This document shows, piece after piece, positions 44,553 to 54,233 of a DNA stretch of 64,000 bases. Source of the stretch: Rhodothermales bacterium (GTDB taxonomy: Bacteria > Bacteroidota > Rhodothermia > Rhodothermales > Bin80); the NCBI GenBank assembly GCA_958296045.1, contig CATQHT010000001.1, positions 310,001-374,000 of the forward strand. The letters are read 5' to 3'. A program made the translations under genes and the position numbers. The notes below the pieces were generated by a model. That model worked only from the letters and a program-made list of their open reading frames with translations. It made no database searches and was not told where the DNA came from. The stretch's first letter is position 1. Each line of letters opens with the position of its first letter.

Positions 44553-45619
44553 TGGACTTGGCGATTCCGTCATTACACGAGGCAACAAGCGACCGAAAGC
44601 CGCGGTACCGGCCCTGTCTGGCCATCACGCACGGAGACCCCAACGGTATCGGTCCAGAGGTGGTGCTGAAGGCGCTTGCAGATCGGCGTGTCAGGCAATT
44701 CATGGATCCTGTCCTGGTAGGCTCGGCGCATGTGTGGAGGCGGTATGCGAATCAGTTACAACTCGCTTCGCTGAAACTCGAAGTGATCGCCGAGCCGGGC
44801 GTTGGGCTTGGTGAGGGACTGATGGGCATAATCGATATCCTTCCTCGCAAGAAGGCAAAATTGGCATTGGGTCAGGGCACCCGGGAAGGCGGCAGGCTGT
44901 CCATGGAGGCTGTCCGCGTAGCGGCAGACCTTGCTAAGGAGGGCGCAGTGGATGCCATCGTTACCGCACCAATTTCCAAGCGTGCGATATCACTGGCTGG
45001 CTACAAGTTTCCGGGACATACGGAATATTTAGCGGCACGCACAGGATCGGATCGCGCGATGATGATCTTGGTGTCAGATGTATTGCGCGTGGGGCTGGTT
45101 ACGCACCATGTGCCGCTTGGCCAAGTGTCCGCCCTCGTCACCGCTGGAGCGGTCAAACGACATATCGTCCGCCTCAGTCAGAGTCTGCAGGAGGATTTTG
45201 GCATCAGCCGGCCCAAGGTTGCGGTTCTTGGATTGAATCCGCATGCTGGTGATGGTGGTGTCTTGGGAAGGGAGGAGATTGAGCAGATCACGCCAGCTAT
45301 CAAGGCCGCTTGCAAAGAAGAGTGGCTTGCTTTCGGCCCATTTCCGGCGGATGGCTTTTTTGGAGCCGGTCGCTATCGGCAGTATGATGCTGTTCTGGCC
45401 ATGTACCACGACCAAGGACTGACTCCTTTTAAGGCATTGGCGTTTGGAGTTGGAGTCAACTTTACAGCGGGGCTGCCAATCATTCGGACCTCTGTGGATC
45501 ACGGAACGGCGTTTGACATTGCAGGCCAGGGCATAGCATCGCCGAAAAGCATGCTGCATGCCATCTGGCTGGCGGTAGATATCGTCGGGCAGCACAGGTT
45601 GAACGACCAAGTGGCCTGA
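44552..45619 (+). CDS. pdxA: 4-hydroxythreonine-4-phosphate dehydrogenase
   Basis: 355 aa, GTG start overlapping the pepA stop by one base. Motifs: LAITHGDPNGIGPEVVLKAL near 24-43, VDAIVTAPISKRAISLAGYK, FPGHTEYLAARTGSD, VAVLGLNPHAGDGGVLGREE, and the metal/substrate site AMYHDQGLTPFKALAFGVGV near 285 followed by RTSVDHGTAFDIAGQGIA. It is an NAD-dependent oxidative decarboxylase of the DXP-dependent vitamin B6 pathway, supplying the amino-acetone partner for PdxJ. No pdxJ in the window. Confidence 0.93.
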   Translation: MDLAIPSLHEATSDRKPRYRPCLAITHGDPNGIGPEVVLKALADRRVRQFMDPVLVGSAHVWRRYANQLQLASLKLEVIAEPGVGLGEGLMGIIDILPRKKAKLALGQGTREGGRLSMEAVRVAADLAKEGAVDAIVTAPISKRAISLAGYKFPGHTEYLAARTGSDRAMMILVSDVLRVGLVTHHVPLGQVSALVTAGAVKRHIVRLSQSLQEDFGISRPKVAVLGLNPHAGDGGVLGREEIEQITPAIKAACKEEWLAFGPFPADGFFGAGRYRQYDAVLAMYHDQGLTPFKALAFGVGVNFTAGLPIIRTSVDHGTAFDIAGQGIASPKSMLHAIWLAVDIVGQHRLNDQVA

Positions 45620-45741
45620 GCGGGGTTGTGGTGCCGTATGCTCATAGCTGAGCTATCGGTGGTCTGGGATTCAATTCTTTCGGGTACAAGCTGCCGCGGC
45701 TATCGGCAGGGTGACGGGCAGCATCATGCATGACGGCCGGG

Positions 45742-45770
45742 TTGTTCCGCGCGTCAGCGCGGCGTATATT
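45742..45770 (+). promoter_or_regulatory. Candidate sigma-70-like promoter for the AGCS symporter
   Basis: TTGTTC (45742-45747) and TATATT (45765-45770) are separated by 17 bp and lie 34 bp before the ATG at 45805. A GC-rich palindrome GCGCGTCAGCGC fills the spacer. Assigned by eye only. Confidence 0.45.
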
Positions 45771-45804
45771 GCGCTAAGGGGAAAAGTCACCGCATCCGAA
45801 TCTG

Positions 45805-47511
45805 ATGGACATCATAGTACAGATCCAGGGCTTCATTGACGAGCTGATCAAGTATCCGCTCTTGATCATGTTGTTGGGTACGGGCGTCTTTTTGACCTTT
45901 CGGCTTGGGTTCATCCAGTTTCGGCGCATGGGCCACGGTATCAAGGTGGCGCTCGGCAAGTACGATGACCCGAACGATACCGGTGATGTCACGCATTTTC
46001 AGGCGTTAACGACCGCGTTGTCGGCAACCGTCGGGATCGGCAACATTGCTGGCGTAGCTATTGCCATCCACTGGGGAGGTCCAGGCGCCATATTCTGGAT
46101 GTGGATGACCGCCCTTTTGGGAATGGCCACCAAGTACACAGAGGTGACGCTTGCGCTGCGATTTCGCCATGTGGAGAAAGGCGCAGGTCGCATGGTGGGT
46201 ACGGTGTCGGGTGGGCCCATGTACTACATTGAGCGTGGGCTAGGGCCCAAGTTCAAGCCGCTGGCCATATTCGTGGCCTCCGGTGTGGTTTTGACGGCAC
46301 TGCTGACCGGTAACGCCATCCAAGCCAATACCGTGGCCGACCTTATGAACGCGGAGTTTGGCGCGGCAACGTGGGTGACCGGTCTGGTTACGGCCGGGGT
46401 GGTAGCGATGGTGATTCTGGGGGGGATCAGGAGGATTGGCAAGGTTACTGGCATTCTGGCGCCGTCGATGGCGGCCATCTATGTCCTTGGTGGCCTCATA
46501 ATTCTTGCCATGCACTACGATACAGTGCTTCCAGCGCTGGGCTTGATCTTCACGGAGGCCTTCAATCCGACGGCTGGGGTCGCCGGTACGGGTGTAGGGA
46601 TATTGCTCCAGACCTTGCTATGGGGTGTCAGGCGCGGCCTGTTTTCTAACGAAGCAGGTCAGGGGTCTGCGCCTATTGCGCATTCGGCGGCTAAGACGGA
46701 GGAGCCTGTATCTGAGGGTGTCGTCGCGTTGTTGGAGCCGTTCATCGATACGATTGTAATCTGCACTATCACGGCACTTGTAGTGCTGACCACGGGGGTA
46801 TGGAATTCGACCACGGATACGGTATTGACCCTGACGGAGGGAGACTACTCGTATGTGACGGATACAGAACAGGGGTATCAGCCGGTTGAGGAGGCTCCAG
46901 ATGCTATAGAAGTGCGCGAGGGGCAGCAGATGGGTGGGGTACGTTTCGCATGGCATGAGGTCCCGGTTGAAGTGTTGTACTTGGATGCGGACCACTCTAT
47001 GCCGTTCACCGGAGAGATCCGCCCTGGCACTGAGGTGGCCGTGGACGAGAACGGTCAGAGCTATGAGACGCTGTATGGGCCAGCCGTGGAAAATGGCGCT
47101 CCGCTAACCGCATTTGCATTCTCGTCAGGCCTTGGGCGATTCGGCAACTTGATCGTCGTAATCAGCGTGCTGCTGTTTGGTATCTCGACAGCGATATCCT
47201 GGAGCTACTATGGCGATCGCAGCGCGATGTACATCTTCGGACGCTCAGCCATCTTGCCGTACAAGCTGATTTTTGTCATCATGCACTTTGTCGGGGCTGT
47301 GGTGTCGTTGAACGTGATCTGGGGTCTCGGTGACACTGCATTGGCCCTGCTAACGATACCGAACGTCTTGGCGCTGGTGTTGCTTTCCGGCATTGCGAAA
47401 AAGCTCACCGACGATTACTTCAGCGTATTCAGATCCGACATTTCCAGGGCGGAATACCTACGTATAACGCGTGAGCGTCAGAAGCTGCGCCGGGATCGGG
47501 GTAAGTCTTGA
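45805..47511 (+). CDS. Sodium:alanine symporter (AGCS family) with an enlarged loop
   Basis: 568 aa. About ten hydrophobic helices. Family signatures: TTALSATVGIGNIAGVAIAI near 69-88, GPGAIFWMWMTALLGMATKY, GGPMYYIERGLG, and RRGLFSNEAGQGSAPIAHSA near 276, plus GRFGNLIVVISVLLFGISTA near 443. It imports alanine or glycine with sodium across the inner membrane. Between LVVLTTGVWNST (near 330) and LTAFAFSSGLGRFG there is a hydrophilic insert of roughly 95 residues ([40 protein letters not shown]) longer than in ordinary family members. It is followed by an NhaC-type antiporter that could recycle the sodium. Confidence 0.88.
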   Translation: MDIIVQIQGFIDELIKYPLLIMLLGTGVFLTFRLGFIQFRRMGHGIKVALGKYDDPNDTGDVTHFQALTTALSATVGIGNIAGVAIAIHWGGPGAIFWMWMTALLGMATKYTEVTLALRFRHVEKGAGRMVGTVSGGPMYYIERGLGPKFKPLAIFVASGVVLTALLTGNAIQANTVADLMNAEFGAATWVTGLVTAGVVAMVILGGIRRIGKVTGILAPSMAAIYVLGGLIILAMHYDTVLPALGLIFTEAFNPTAGVAGTGVGILLQTLLWGVRRGLFSNEAGQGSAPIAHSAAKTEEPVSEGVVALLEPFIDTIVICTITALVVLTTGVWNSTTDTVLTLTEGDYSYVTDTEQGYQPVEEAPDAIEVREGQQMGGVRFAWHEVPVEVLYLDADHSMPFTGEIRPGTEVAVDENGQSYETLYGPAVENGAPLTAFAFSSGLGRFGNLIVVISVLLFGISTAISWSYYGDRSAMYIFGRSAILPYKLIFVIMHFVGAVVSLNVIWGLGDTALALLTIPNVLALVLLSGIAKKLTDDYFSVFRSDISRAEYLRITRERQKLRRDRGKS

Positions 47512-47581
47512 CGTTCAGCATCCTCGCCAGCAGGGGACCTAGTTGGGCAAATTGGACAGTGTCATGGTAAGGCGCGCAGAC

Positions 47582-49063
47582 ATGGAACGTCAGGAGCCAA
47601 CCCTCTGGCAAGCGCTGCTCCCTATCGCCGTGCTGGTTGTGCTTTTGGCAGCGTCGGTCGTACTGTTCGGGTCAGATTCGTCATATGGACCAAACCAGAT
47701 TGCGCTGATGCTGGCTGGCGTGATTGCTGCGGTGATCGGTTTGCGCCTGGGGTACACATGGAAAGAGATGCAGGATGCGATGGTAGGTGGCGTATCGGTG
47801 GCGATGGGAGCCATTTTTATCCTGCTCGTGGTCGGAGCGCTTATCGGTTCGTGGATTATGGGTGGCATCGTTCCTACCATGATCTACTACGGGTTGAAGC
47901 TGCTTAGTCCGCAGGTGTTTTATGCTGCCTGCTGCGTGATCTGTGCCGTGGTAGCCATCACCACAGGGAGCTCGTGGACGACGGCCAGCACGGTTGGCGT
48001 AGCGATGGTAGGCGTTGCTGCCGCGTTCGGGCTCAGCTTAGGGATCACGGCCGGTGCGATAATTTCCGGCGCGTATTTTGGCGACAAGTTGTCGCCTCTG
48101 TCGGACACGACCAACTTAGCCCCGGCCATGGTGGGCACAGAGTTGTTTACGCACATTCGCCACATGCTCTGGACCACCGTGCCCAGCATCACGATTGCGT
48201 TGGTGGTGTTCGCCATTCTGGGCGTGATGCACAAGCCTGCCGTTGGCGAAGGTGGTGGCTTGGAGACTATGCTAGCGTCTCTGAGCCAGACATTCACACT
48301 CGGTTGGTACATGCTGATTCCGCTCGGCGTGGTACTGTTCGTGATTTACAAGAAGGTGCCAGCCTTTCCGGCATTGCTTATCGGTGCGCTTCTGGGCGGC
48401 GTTTTCGCGATAGTCTTCCAGCAGGAAGTGGTGCTGACCTATGTGGATGATTCGACCCTTACGCGGCCGTTGGCGTTGGTCAAGGGGTTCTGGATGGTGT
48501 TATTTGACGGTTACAGGGCGAATACGGGCAATGCGGCGCTTGACGATCTATTGACGCGTGGTGGAATGGCAAGCATGCTCAACACCATTTGGCTGGTCAT
48601 CTCCGCGATGGTGTTTGGTGCCGCAATGGAGAAGGCTGGCTTCTTGAAGCTGGTCGCGACGCGCATCATGAGTGGCGCGAAGACGGCTGGCAGCATGATT
48701 GCTACGACCCTTGCCACGAGCATTTCGATGAATGTGATTGCCTCGGACCAGTATATTTCCATCGTGGTACCGGGACGCATGTTCCAGGCGGAATTCAAGC
48801 GCCGCGGGTTGCACCCTAAGAACCTGTCCCGGGCATTGGAAGACTCTGGAACGTTAACGTCAGCCATAGTGCCTTGGAACACCTGCGGCGCCTTTATGGC
48901 TGCGGCATTGGGGGTGCCTACTTTGGTGTATCTGCCCTATGCGGTATTCAACTACGTGAGCCCTGTCATTTCAGGCATATACGGTGTTACGGGATTCAGC
49001 ATTGTTCGGCTGGATCCAGAGCACCGCGAAGCTGCGCCACCTGTGGCCGCCTTGGACGCATAG
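47582..49063 (+). CDS. nhaC: NhaC-family Na+/H+ antiporter
   Basis: 493 aa from ATG 47582, which has AAGG about 11 bases upstream; ATG 47564 and TTG 47543 are in-frame alternatives. Roughly 11-12 membrane helices. NhaC-type signatures: MVGGVSVAMGAIFILLVVGA, IGSWIMGGIVPTMIYYGLKL, AITTGSSWTTASTVGVAMVG, and AGAIISGAYFGDKLSPLSDT with TNLAPAMVGT. The charged FGDKLSPLSDTTNLA stretch is the conserved ion-path region. It exchanges internal Na+ for protons; some relatives exchange malate or lysine, which cannot be excluded. It follows the sodium-coupled alanine symporter by 70 bp. Confidence 0.88.
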   Translation: MERQEPTLWQALLPIAVLVVLLAASVVLFGSDSSYGPNQIALMLAGVIAAVIGLRLGYTWKEMQDAMVGGVSVAMGAIFILLVVGALIGSWIMGGIVPTMIYYGLKLLSPQVFYAACCVICAVVAITTGSSWTTASTVGVAMVGVAAAFGLSLGITAGAIISGAYFGDKLSPLSDTTNLAPAMVGTELFTHIRHMLWTTVPSITIALVVFAILGVMHKPAVGEGGGLETMLASLSQTFTLGWYMLIPLGVVLFVIYKKVPAFPALLIGALLGGVFAIVFQQEVVLTYVDDSTLTRPLALVKGFWMVLFDGYRANTGNAALDDLLTRGGMASMLNTIWLVISAMVFGAAMEKAGFLKLVATRIMSGAKTAGSMIATTLATSISMNVIASDQYISIVVPGRMFQAEFKRRGLHPKNLSRALEDSGTLTSAIVPWNTCGAFMAAALGVPTLVYLPYAVFNYVSPVISGIYGVTGFSIVRLDPEHREAAPPVAALDA

Positions 49064-49282
49064 TCCGAGTGTGCAGCTTGAGGCGAGAGGTGATTCCCTT
49101 GCAGACACGGGTCCCCTCCGCCATTGAGAAGCCGCGCGCGCCAGCGCGGCTGGCCAAAAGTAGTTTCCGGCCTGACCCCGGAGCCGGGCAGGGGAGCACG
49201 CACCGAGCCCGCTGGATCTCAGCTACCGTGCACGACTGGCTGAGTTACATCGTGATACGGAAACAGGACTTAGGTCGCGCCA
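49064..49282. other. Intergenic region between convergent genes
   Basis: About 220 bp between the antiporter stop and the true (frame-corrected) end of the minus-strand sorting-domain gene. It contains AGCCGCGCGCGCCAGCGCGGCT (49131-49152), an inverted repeat AGCCGCGC / GCGCGGCT that could end transcription from either side; no T-run. Confidence 0.4.
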
Positions 49283-49334
49283 TCACTGCACACGGACAAG
49301 TATTCCCGACCTCACGGTTTTGCCTGTTTCCAGT

Positions 49335-50978
49335 CTATAGATATAGGTGCCGGGGAGGCAACTTGGCACCTCGTAACGTGGTTGAATGCCTTCCGGCTTC
49401 ATACCTGCGATCGGTCAGCAGAGCCACTCTTCGTCCGAGCATGTCAAACACGGCCAGTCTAACATTGCCTGCGCTTAGCACCACGAAATCGATGTCGGCT
49501 TGGTCACTAAATGGGTTTGGGTGCACCGTAGAGGCAATATGGCCCGCTGTTGTCTCCTGCTTGCGCAATGCGCTGTTACGGTTCAAGTCGTTGCTGGCCA
49601 CAGCGGCAGTCTTGGCTTTGGCTGGGTTGCCGGTTATGGACCGGGTCGTGTCACTATGGGGGTGACCTGGGCTAAACACAGCAGGGATGCCGCACATTTG
49701 GTCAGTCACCGTACCTACTGTGCCATTAATCTGCACAACGCCAGACCCTTTGATTACGGGGGGCAATGGACCCGAAGGGGGCCAATAAATGTTATTAACG
49801 GTAATCCGTCCGTTCGAGGCTGCAAGCGTAGTTCCTGACGAACAAATGGCAAGGTTTGAGGCCGCAATCCCTGCGTTAAATCCCGCCTTCAGGCCCGGAC
49901 CTGAGTCAATGCGCTCTACGGACGTACTGGCAAGCTGCACAGAAGCATAGTCCTTCGTGTTTATAGGTGAATGGTCTGAACCGCCCACTCCGCTGATGTG
50001 TGTATTGAGCAACAGACCAGATCCACCCCCGAACGCCAATCCACCCCAGCCATCGCTTGCTGTTAGAGCCGAAAACGTTGTACCTGATGTCCGCAGCGTT
50101 CCTTTTACGGTAAAGGTCTCGCCCTTGGAAAATAGTACCGTGGTCGCGCCAAAGTCCCATGTGTGACTGCTGGGCACTGTTATCCCGTCCCCAACGAATG
50201 GTCCGTTGAAGACATTGGCGGGTATCTGCTCGGTTACAAACACACCTGACCTCACATTCTGGTCAAGCGAATAGTCACCGCAATACTTCTCATCATGATG
50301 TGGGATAATCCAGCTTTCCCCAACGACCTCATTGTAAGGTTCGCGCGTCCTCGGCGGACAAGGGTTCCAGTCCGTCATGATCTCGATGCGTGGACTATCG
50401 TAGCCGATGAAATAGTTTATATGTATATCTGCAACGTCCCTGGCCCACGCTATATCGTCCGCCCGAGGACAGTGGAAGCGCGTCCAACGATAATACGATG
50501 GCGGAGTTAACCCCGGATCCACGCAATCCATGTATAGGAGCGCGATGGTCTTTCCTGGCATCCCCAGCTGGGTGAACTGCAGTTGGTAGGGTGTAGCATG
50601 TTTCAGCACATGTGCGCCTGCATTATCATTGCCAGCATTATTGGTTTCCGCTACCCAGTCACACTCCTGCAACACGTTTGTCTCCGACGTTACGGTATCG
50701 GATATGGCAATGCCGGTGACGAGATTGGTCGCCGTGATCTTGACAGATGTCGGTGTCACAGCCCCTCCATCTTCGTAAACACGAATGAGTATCTCCAAGT
50801 CTCGCGCGCCACAGGCAGGAGTCATCGGCTGCCCGAACGCATCCCATGCCACCAATGCGCAGCAACCCAGCGCACCAAGGCATGCCAGTGATGGTGGAAC
50901 GATGAGTGTGGAGAGCCTCGCCAACAGGGGCTGGAAAACCTCCCTCAAACCCTTCGAGACTGTGTCGTGGCATGACAT
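49335..50978 (-). CDS. Secreted protein with T9SS type A sorting domain, frameshifted near its end
   Basis: 547 aa as an open frame. A hydrophobic signal segment lies around 28-45 (IVPPSLACLGALGCCALVAW) before AFGQP. The middle is beta-rich with right-handed-helix-like repeats (TWDFGATTVLFSKGETFTVK, DGWGGLAFGGGSG) and Cys residues; function not recognised. The C-terminus has HPNPFSDQADIDFVV then RLAVFDMLGRRVALL and EAGRHSTTLRGAKLPP, clearly the start of a sorting domain, but the frame ends RHLYL. Removing one C from the CCCC tract at 49355-49352 gives PGTYIYRLETGKTVRSGILV and a stop at 49285-49283, a complete domain. So either the gene is broken, or the tract is an assembly or phase-variable slip. 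Confidence 0.75.
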   Translation of the reverse strand: MSCHDTVSKGLREVFQPLLARLSTLIVPPSLACLGALGCCALVAWDAFGQPMTPACGARDLEILIRVYEDGGAVTPTSVKITATNLVTGIAISDTVTSETNVLQECDWVAETNNAGNDNAGAHVLKHATPYQLQFTQLGMPGKTIALLYMDCVDPGLTPPSYYRWTRFHCPRADDIAWARDVADIHINYFIGYDSPRIEIMTDWNPCPPRTREPYNEVVGESWIIPHHDEKYCGDYSLDQNVRSGVFVTEQIPANVFNGPFVGDGITVPSSHTWDFGATTVLFSKGETFTVKGTLRTSGTTFSALTASDGWGGLAFGGGSGLLLNTHISGVGGSDHSPINTKDYASVQLASTSVERIDSGPGLKAGFNAGIAASNLAICSSGTTLAASNGRITVNNIYWPPSGPLPPVIKGSGVVQINGTVGTVTDQMCGIPAVFSPGHPHSDTTRSITGNPAKAKTAAVASNDLNRNSALRKQETTAGHIASTVHPNPFSDQADIDFVVLSAGNVRLAVFDMLGRRVALLTDRRYEAGRHSTTLRGAKLPPRHLYL

Positions 50979-51032
50979 AGGAAGTTGTCGTTGTGGGTCG
51001 AAATCAGTCTTGGTTGTTATTTTGAAGTAGGT

Positions 51033-54000
51033 CTATTTGATTAGCGTCATCTGCTGAGTCTGGATCAGCTTACCATCTGCCTCCATGCGATACGAGTACA
51101 CCCCACTCGCGTATCCACCCGCATTCCAAGTCACCTGGTGGGATCCCGCAGCATACTGCGCCTGCTCCGCCAAGACAGCAACCTTTCTCCCAATAACATC
51201 AAACACCGTAAGCGTGACCAGTGACTCGTGCGGCACCGAAAACGTGATGGTCGTCGAGGGGTTGAAGGGGTTGGGGTAATTCTGTTCGAGAGAGAATCCA
51301 CTGGGCAGTTCACGAGCGATGTCGTCGGTACCGGTCTGCACCTCGGATAGCGGCAAACTCCATACTCCGCGGCCATGCGTCCCGACGATCAACTCGTCGT
51401 CACGAATCTTCATGCGCCATACAGATACTGCTGGCAGTCCGTTGTGCGCGTAGTTCCATTCCTTACCGTAGCTCCTGGACACGAAAATGCCAATAGCGGT
51501 ACCTACCCAAATGACGTTCGTTGAATGGGGCATAACCACAAGGTCATACGTGGCCACTTCGGGGTAGCCGTTGGTGCTAACACCAGTAGTGTCATAACCG
51601 GATAGGTCAGTCCACGTATCTCCATAGTCCTTGGTCTCTAGCACTTTGGCATAACTGAATCGCGAAAACAAGGCGTAAGCCGTTCCAGCTTCGGTCGGAT
51701 GCGTAGCGAGTCCCGATATAATAGTTTCGGGAGCCCGAGCCATGCCACTGGGAAGCTCCACCGCTTCAAAAGTCTCTCCACTATCCATAGAGACATGCAG
51801 CTTGCGGTCAGGGCTGGAATCCAATCCATGGCCTGCCCATACCACCTCCGGGTCAGCAATGGAAACGCGTGCCTTGCCAACACTGGTTGGACCCCACGAT
51901 TCAGTGATAGGAGTTAGTTCCCAGCTTGCTCCAAAGTTGCGCGTGTACCACACGCCGTCAGCTTTGGTCGTGTAAACGTTGTCAGGGGCCGCATCCGAGC
52001 TGCCCAGCGTAGTGATGAACTGCCCATTTTGGGTGTCATAGGGCATGCCAGGCGATCCGACAAAACTCACCCCTCCGTTAGTGCTTCGCAAGACGTAGCT
52101 GAACTGAATAGTCCCCAAAACCAAATTCGGATCAGTCGCATGCCAGACGGCCTCAAACCCGTCGCCTCCTAATACCTCCCTCCATCCGCGTCTGTTGTTC
52201 GGATTCCCAAACGATATCCATGTCCCATTGTCCTGAGTACCTCCCATATAGATGGGGGAACCGGGCTTCTTGGCGATCCCATAGAATTGCGACGTGTTGT
52301 ACCCAGCAAACCCATCGTCCAGCTCGCGAAATGCCACGGCATTATCCGTGGAGACGGCTACGCCGCCGTCGTTTGCATTAAGCATCCAAAACCGCTCAGC
52401 AGCCTCGTCAATGATGACTGGAACCAGATTGTGGTGATCGACGTGCGCATTCCCTGCAGGGTCGATCCCTCTATCAATGGTGCGCTCAAGACCATCGACA
52501 ACGGAATACTCGATCGTAAGGGTCTGATTCGGTAGGTTGTTGGAGTCCCAGGTGGCACCGGCGGCCAACACCGGCCACATGAAATAGAGCATCCCATTAA
52601 CCAAGCCGCCGTCTTGTGCAATATCAGCATGCGGCGCTGCAGCGTCATAGTCGTACTTGTGAATGAACATGTACTCCCGACTCTGGTTGTCGCGCTGACC
52701 AGCATCAGTGAAGATCTCTATCAGATTGAATTCGCCGTCGTCTGCCTGATCGCGAAAAGAAAACATCAGCTGGCGGTTGTTGTCTGTATCCCATACCTGA
52801 AACGGAATGTCCGCGTAGTCTCCGAACTGGTAGCTGCTGAACGGAATGCCTTGGCCGCCATCCCCGTTGGTGCCTGCTGTCTCGGATACCCAGAATCTAT
52901 GTGCTTTTTGCGTACCCTGGCCAAACCGCACTTCAATGGTAGTGTAGTCCATCCAAGCCACATCGACGGCATCGGTATCCAAGTAGGAGAGTATGCCGCC
53001 GAAATGAGAGGCACCAAAATTGACGAAGCCCATCCACGCTTCCGTGCCGCCGGTGTCAAATTCAGACGGCCCGGCTACGGTCGTCGACTGCCCTGACACC
53101 ATGTTACGCCAGAGGCTGATACCGCCGACGTAAACGATGTTCGGGTCAAACGGGTGAACTGCCAGTGTATTGTCATACCAGCCTTGGCCGCCCATCCAGT
53201 TTTGGTACGTGCTTTCCACAGTGATTGCGAAGCTCATACCTCCGTCGGTACTTCTGTAGAGGTCCGACACCGAGCCAGCCCATGCAGCCGCATACGCGAT
53301 ATCGGGGTCGGAGCGGGAGTATGTAACTTCCAGTCTGCTGAAGCCATTTACCCATACGACAGACGCTGGCTGCCAAGTGAGGCCTGCATCGGTGGAGTAA
53401 AAGATACCTTGTCCATTAACGCCAGCGATCTGCATATCAAAGTTGCCTGGCTGCGCACGCAGATCCTGAACGCGACCGGGACCCGTATAGGTTTCCGTCC
53501 ACGTCGCGCCACCATCCGTCGTCCGGAAAATGCCAGCGCCCGTACCTGCTACGACAACGTCCTCGTCGGTCGGGTCAACAGCGAGCCGATTGACATGTAG
53601 GAAGTCACGGTTGTTTGTGGTGGAGGTCAAGTGCTCCCAGGATTCTCCACGATCGCTGGAGCGAAACATGCCATTGCCATCCACGCCGTCAAGGTTTCCG
53701 AATCCTTCGCCTGTACCCATATAGATGACGTCGGGGTTGCCCGCTGCCATAGCGAGGCTTGTGACCGACATCACCGGAAGGTGGTCTGACTGGTATTCCC
53801 ACTTGAGACCGCCATTGATGGTTTTCCACAATCCGCCGCCGACGGCTCCGACCCACCATGTGTGCATGTCTGGATCGTCTGGATCAACGAGAATCGGCCG
53901 GGTGCGTCCGCCGACGTTGCCGGGGCCGCGCTCCACCCAGTTGAGCGCACTGCTTCCGGTCTTCATGGCCGCCATGGCCTTATTGAACTCAGCGAGGCGA

Positions 54001-54233
54001 TGCCCTGGGGGGTATTCCATGGAGCCATCTTCTGAAGCGCGGATCTCGCGATGATATTCAAAAAACAGGTCGGGGTAGCCCTGAGGGCTGGACATGACTT
54101 TTGACTTCTCGGAGCGAACTCCCTGCTGTCCCTGCTCAGCGCCTGGATCGTGCGCATCAGGCAACAGATGAATGGCAAACGGAAGGACCAGGAGGGACGT
54201 GAGGACGACCGCGATCAGCTTGGGTGCTTTCAT
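51033..54233 (-). CDS. Large secreted BNR/sortilin-type beta-propeller protein with T9SS sorting domain
   Basis: 1066 aa. Signal peptide MKAPKLIAVVLTSLLVLPFA. Repeats of the BNR/Asp-box type occur throughout: RSSDRGESW, RTTDGGATW, YSTDAGLTW, RSTDGGMSF, RSTNGGVSF, SMDSGETF, TKDYGDTW; together with WVERGPGNVGGRTRPILVDP near 100 they identify the VPS10/WD40-like glycosyl-hydrolase-fold group. A long insert near 370-560 carries FSSYQFGDYADIPFQVWDTD. The C-terminus has FSLEQNYPNPFNPSTTITFS, LTVFDVIGRKVAVLAE and ASGVYSYRMEADGKLIQTQQ, a textbook type A sorting domain. Exported by the T9SS to the surface or medium. Enzymatic activity is not certain, as many such propellers only bind. Confidence 0.88.
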   Translation of the reverse strand: MKAPKLIAVVLTSLLVLPFAIHLLPDAHDPGAEQGQQGVRSEKSKVMSSPQGYPDLFFEYHREIRASEDGSMEYPPGHRLAEFNKAMAAMKTGSSALNWVERGPGNVGGRTRPILVDPDDPDMHTWWVGAVGGGLWKTINGGLKWEYQSDHLPVMSVTSLAMAAGNPDVIYMGTGEGFGNLDGVDGNGMFRSSDRGESWEHLTSTTNNRDFLHVNRLAVDPTDEDVVVAGTGAGIFRTTDGGATWTETYTGPGRVQDLRAQPGNFDMQIAGVNGQGIFYSTDAGLTWQPASVVWVNGFSRLEVTYSRSDPDIAYAAAWAGSVSDLYRSTDGGMSFAITVESTYQNWMGGQGWYDNTLAVHPFDPNIVYVGGISLWRNMVSGQSTTVAGPSEFDTGGTEAWMGFVNFGASHFGGILSYLDTDAVDVAWMDYTTIEVRFGQGTQKAHRFWVSETAGTNGDGGQGIPFSSYQFGDYADIPFQVWDTDNNRQLMFSFRDQADDGEFNLIEIFTDAGQRDNQSREYMFIHKYDYDAAAPHADIAQDGGLVNGMLYFMWPVLAAGATWDSNNLPNQTLTIEYSVVDGLERTIDRGIDPAGNAHVDHHNLVPVIIDEAAERFWMLNANDGGVAVSTDNAVAFRELDDGFAGYNTSQFYGIAKKPGSPIYMGGTQDNGTWISFGNPNNRRGWREVLGGDGFEAVWHATDPNLVLGTIQFSYVLRSTNGGVSFVGSPGMPYDTQNGQFITTLGSSDAAPDNVYTTKADGVWYTRNFGASWELTPITESWGPTSVGKARVSIADPEVVWAGHGLDSSPDRKLHVSMDSGETFEAVELPSGMARAPETIISGLATHPTEAGTAYALFSRFSYAKVLETKDYGDTWTDLSGYDTTGVSTNGYPEVATYDLVVMPHSTNVIWVGTAIGIFVSRSYGKEWNYAHNGLPAVSVWRMKIRDDELIVGTHGRGVWSLPLSEVQTGTDDIARELPSGFSLEQNYPNPFNPSTTITFSVPHESLVTLTVFDVIGRKVAVLAEQAQYAAGSHQVTWNAGGYASGVYSYRMEADGKLIQTQQMTLIK

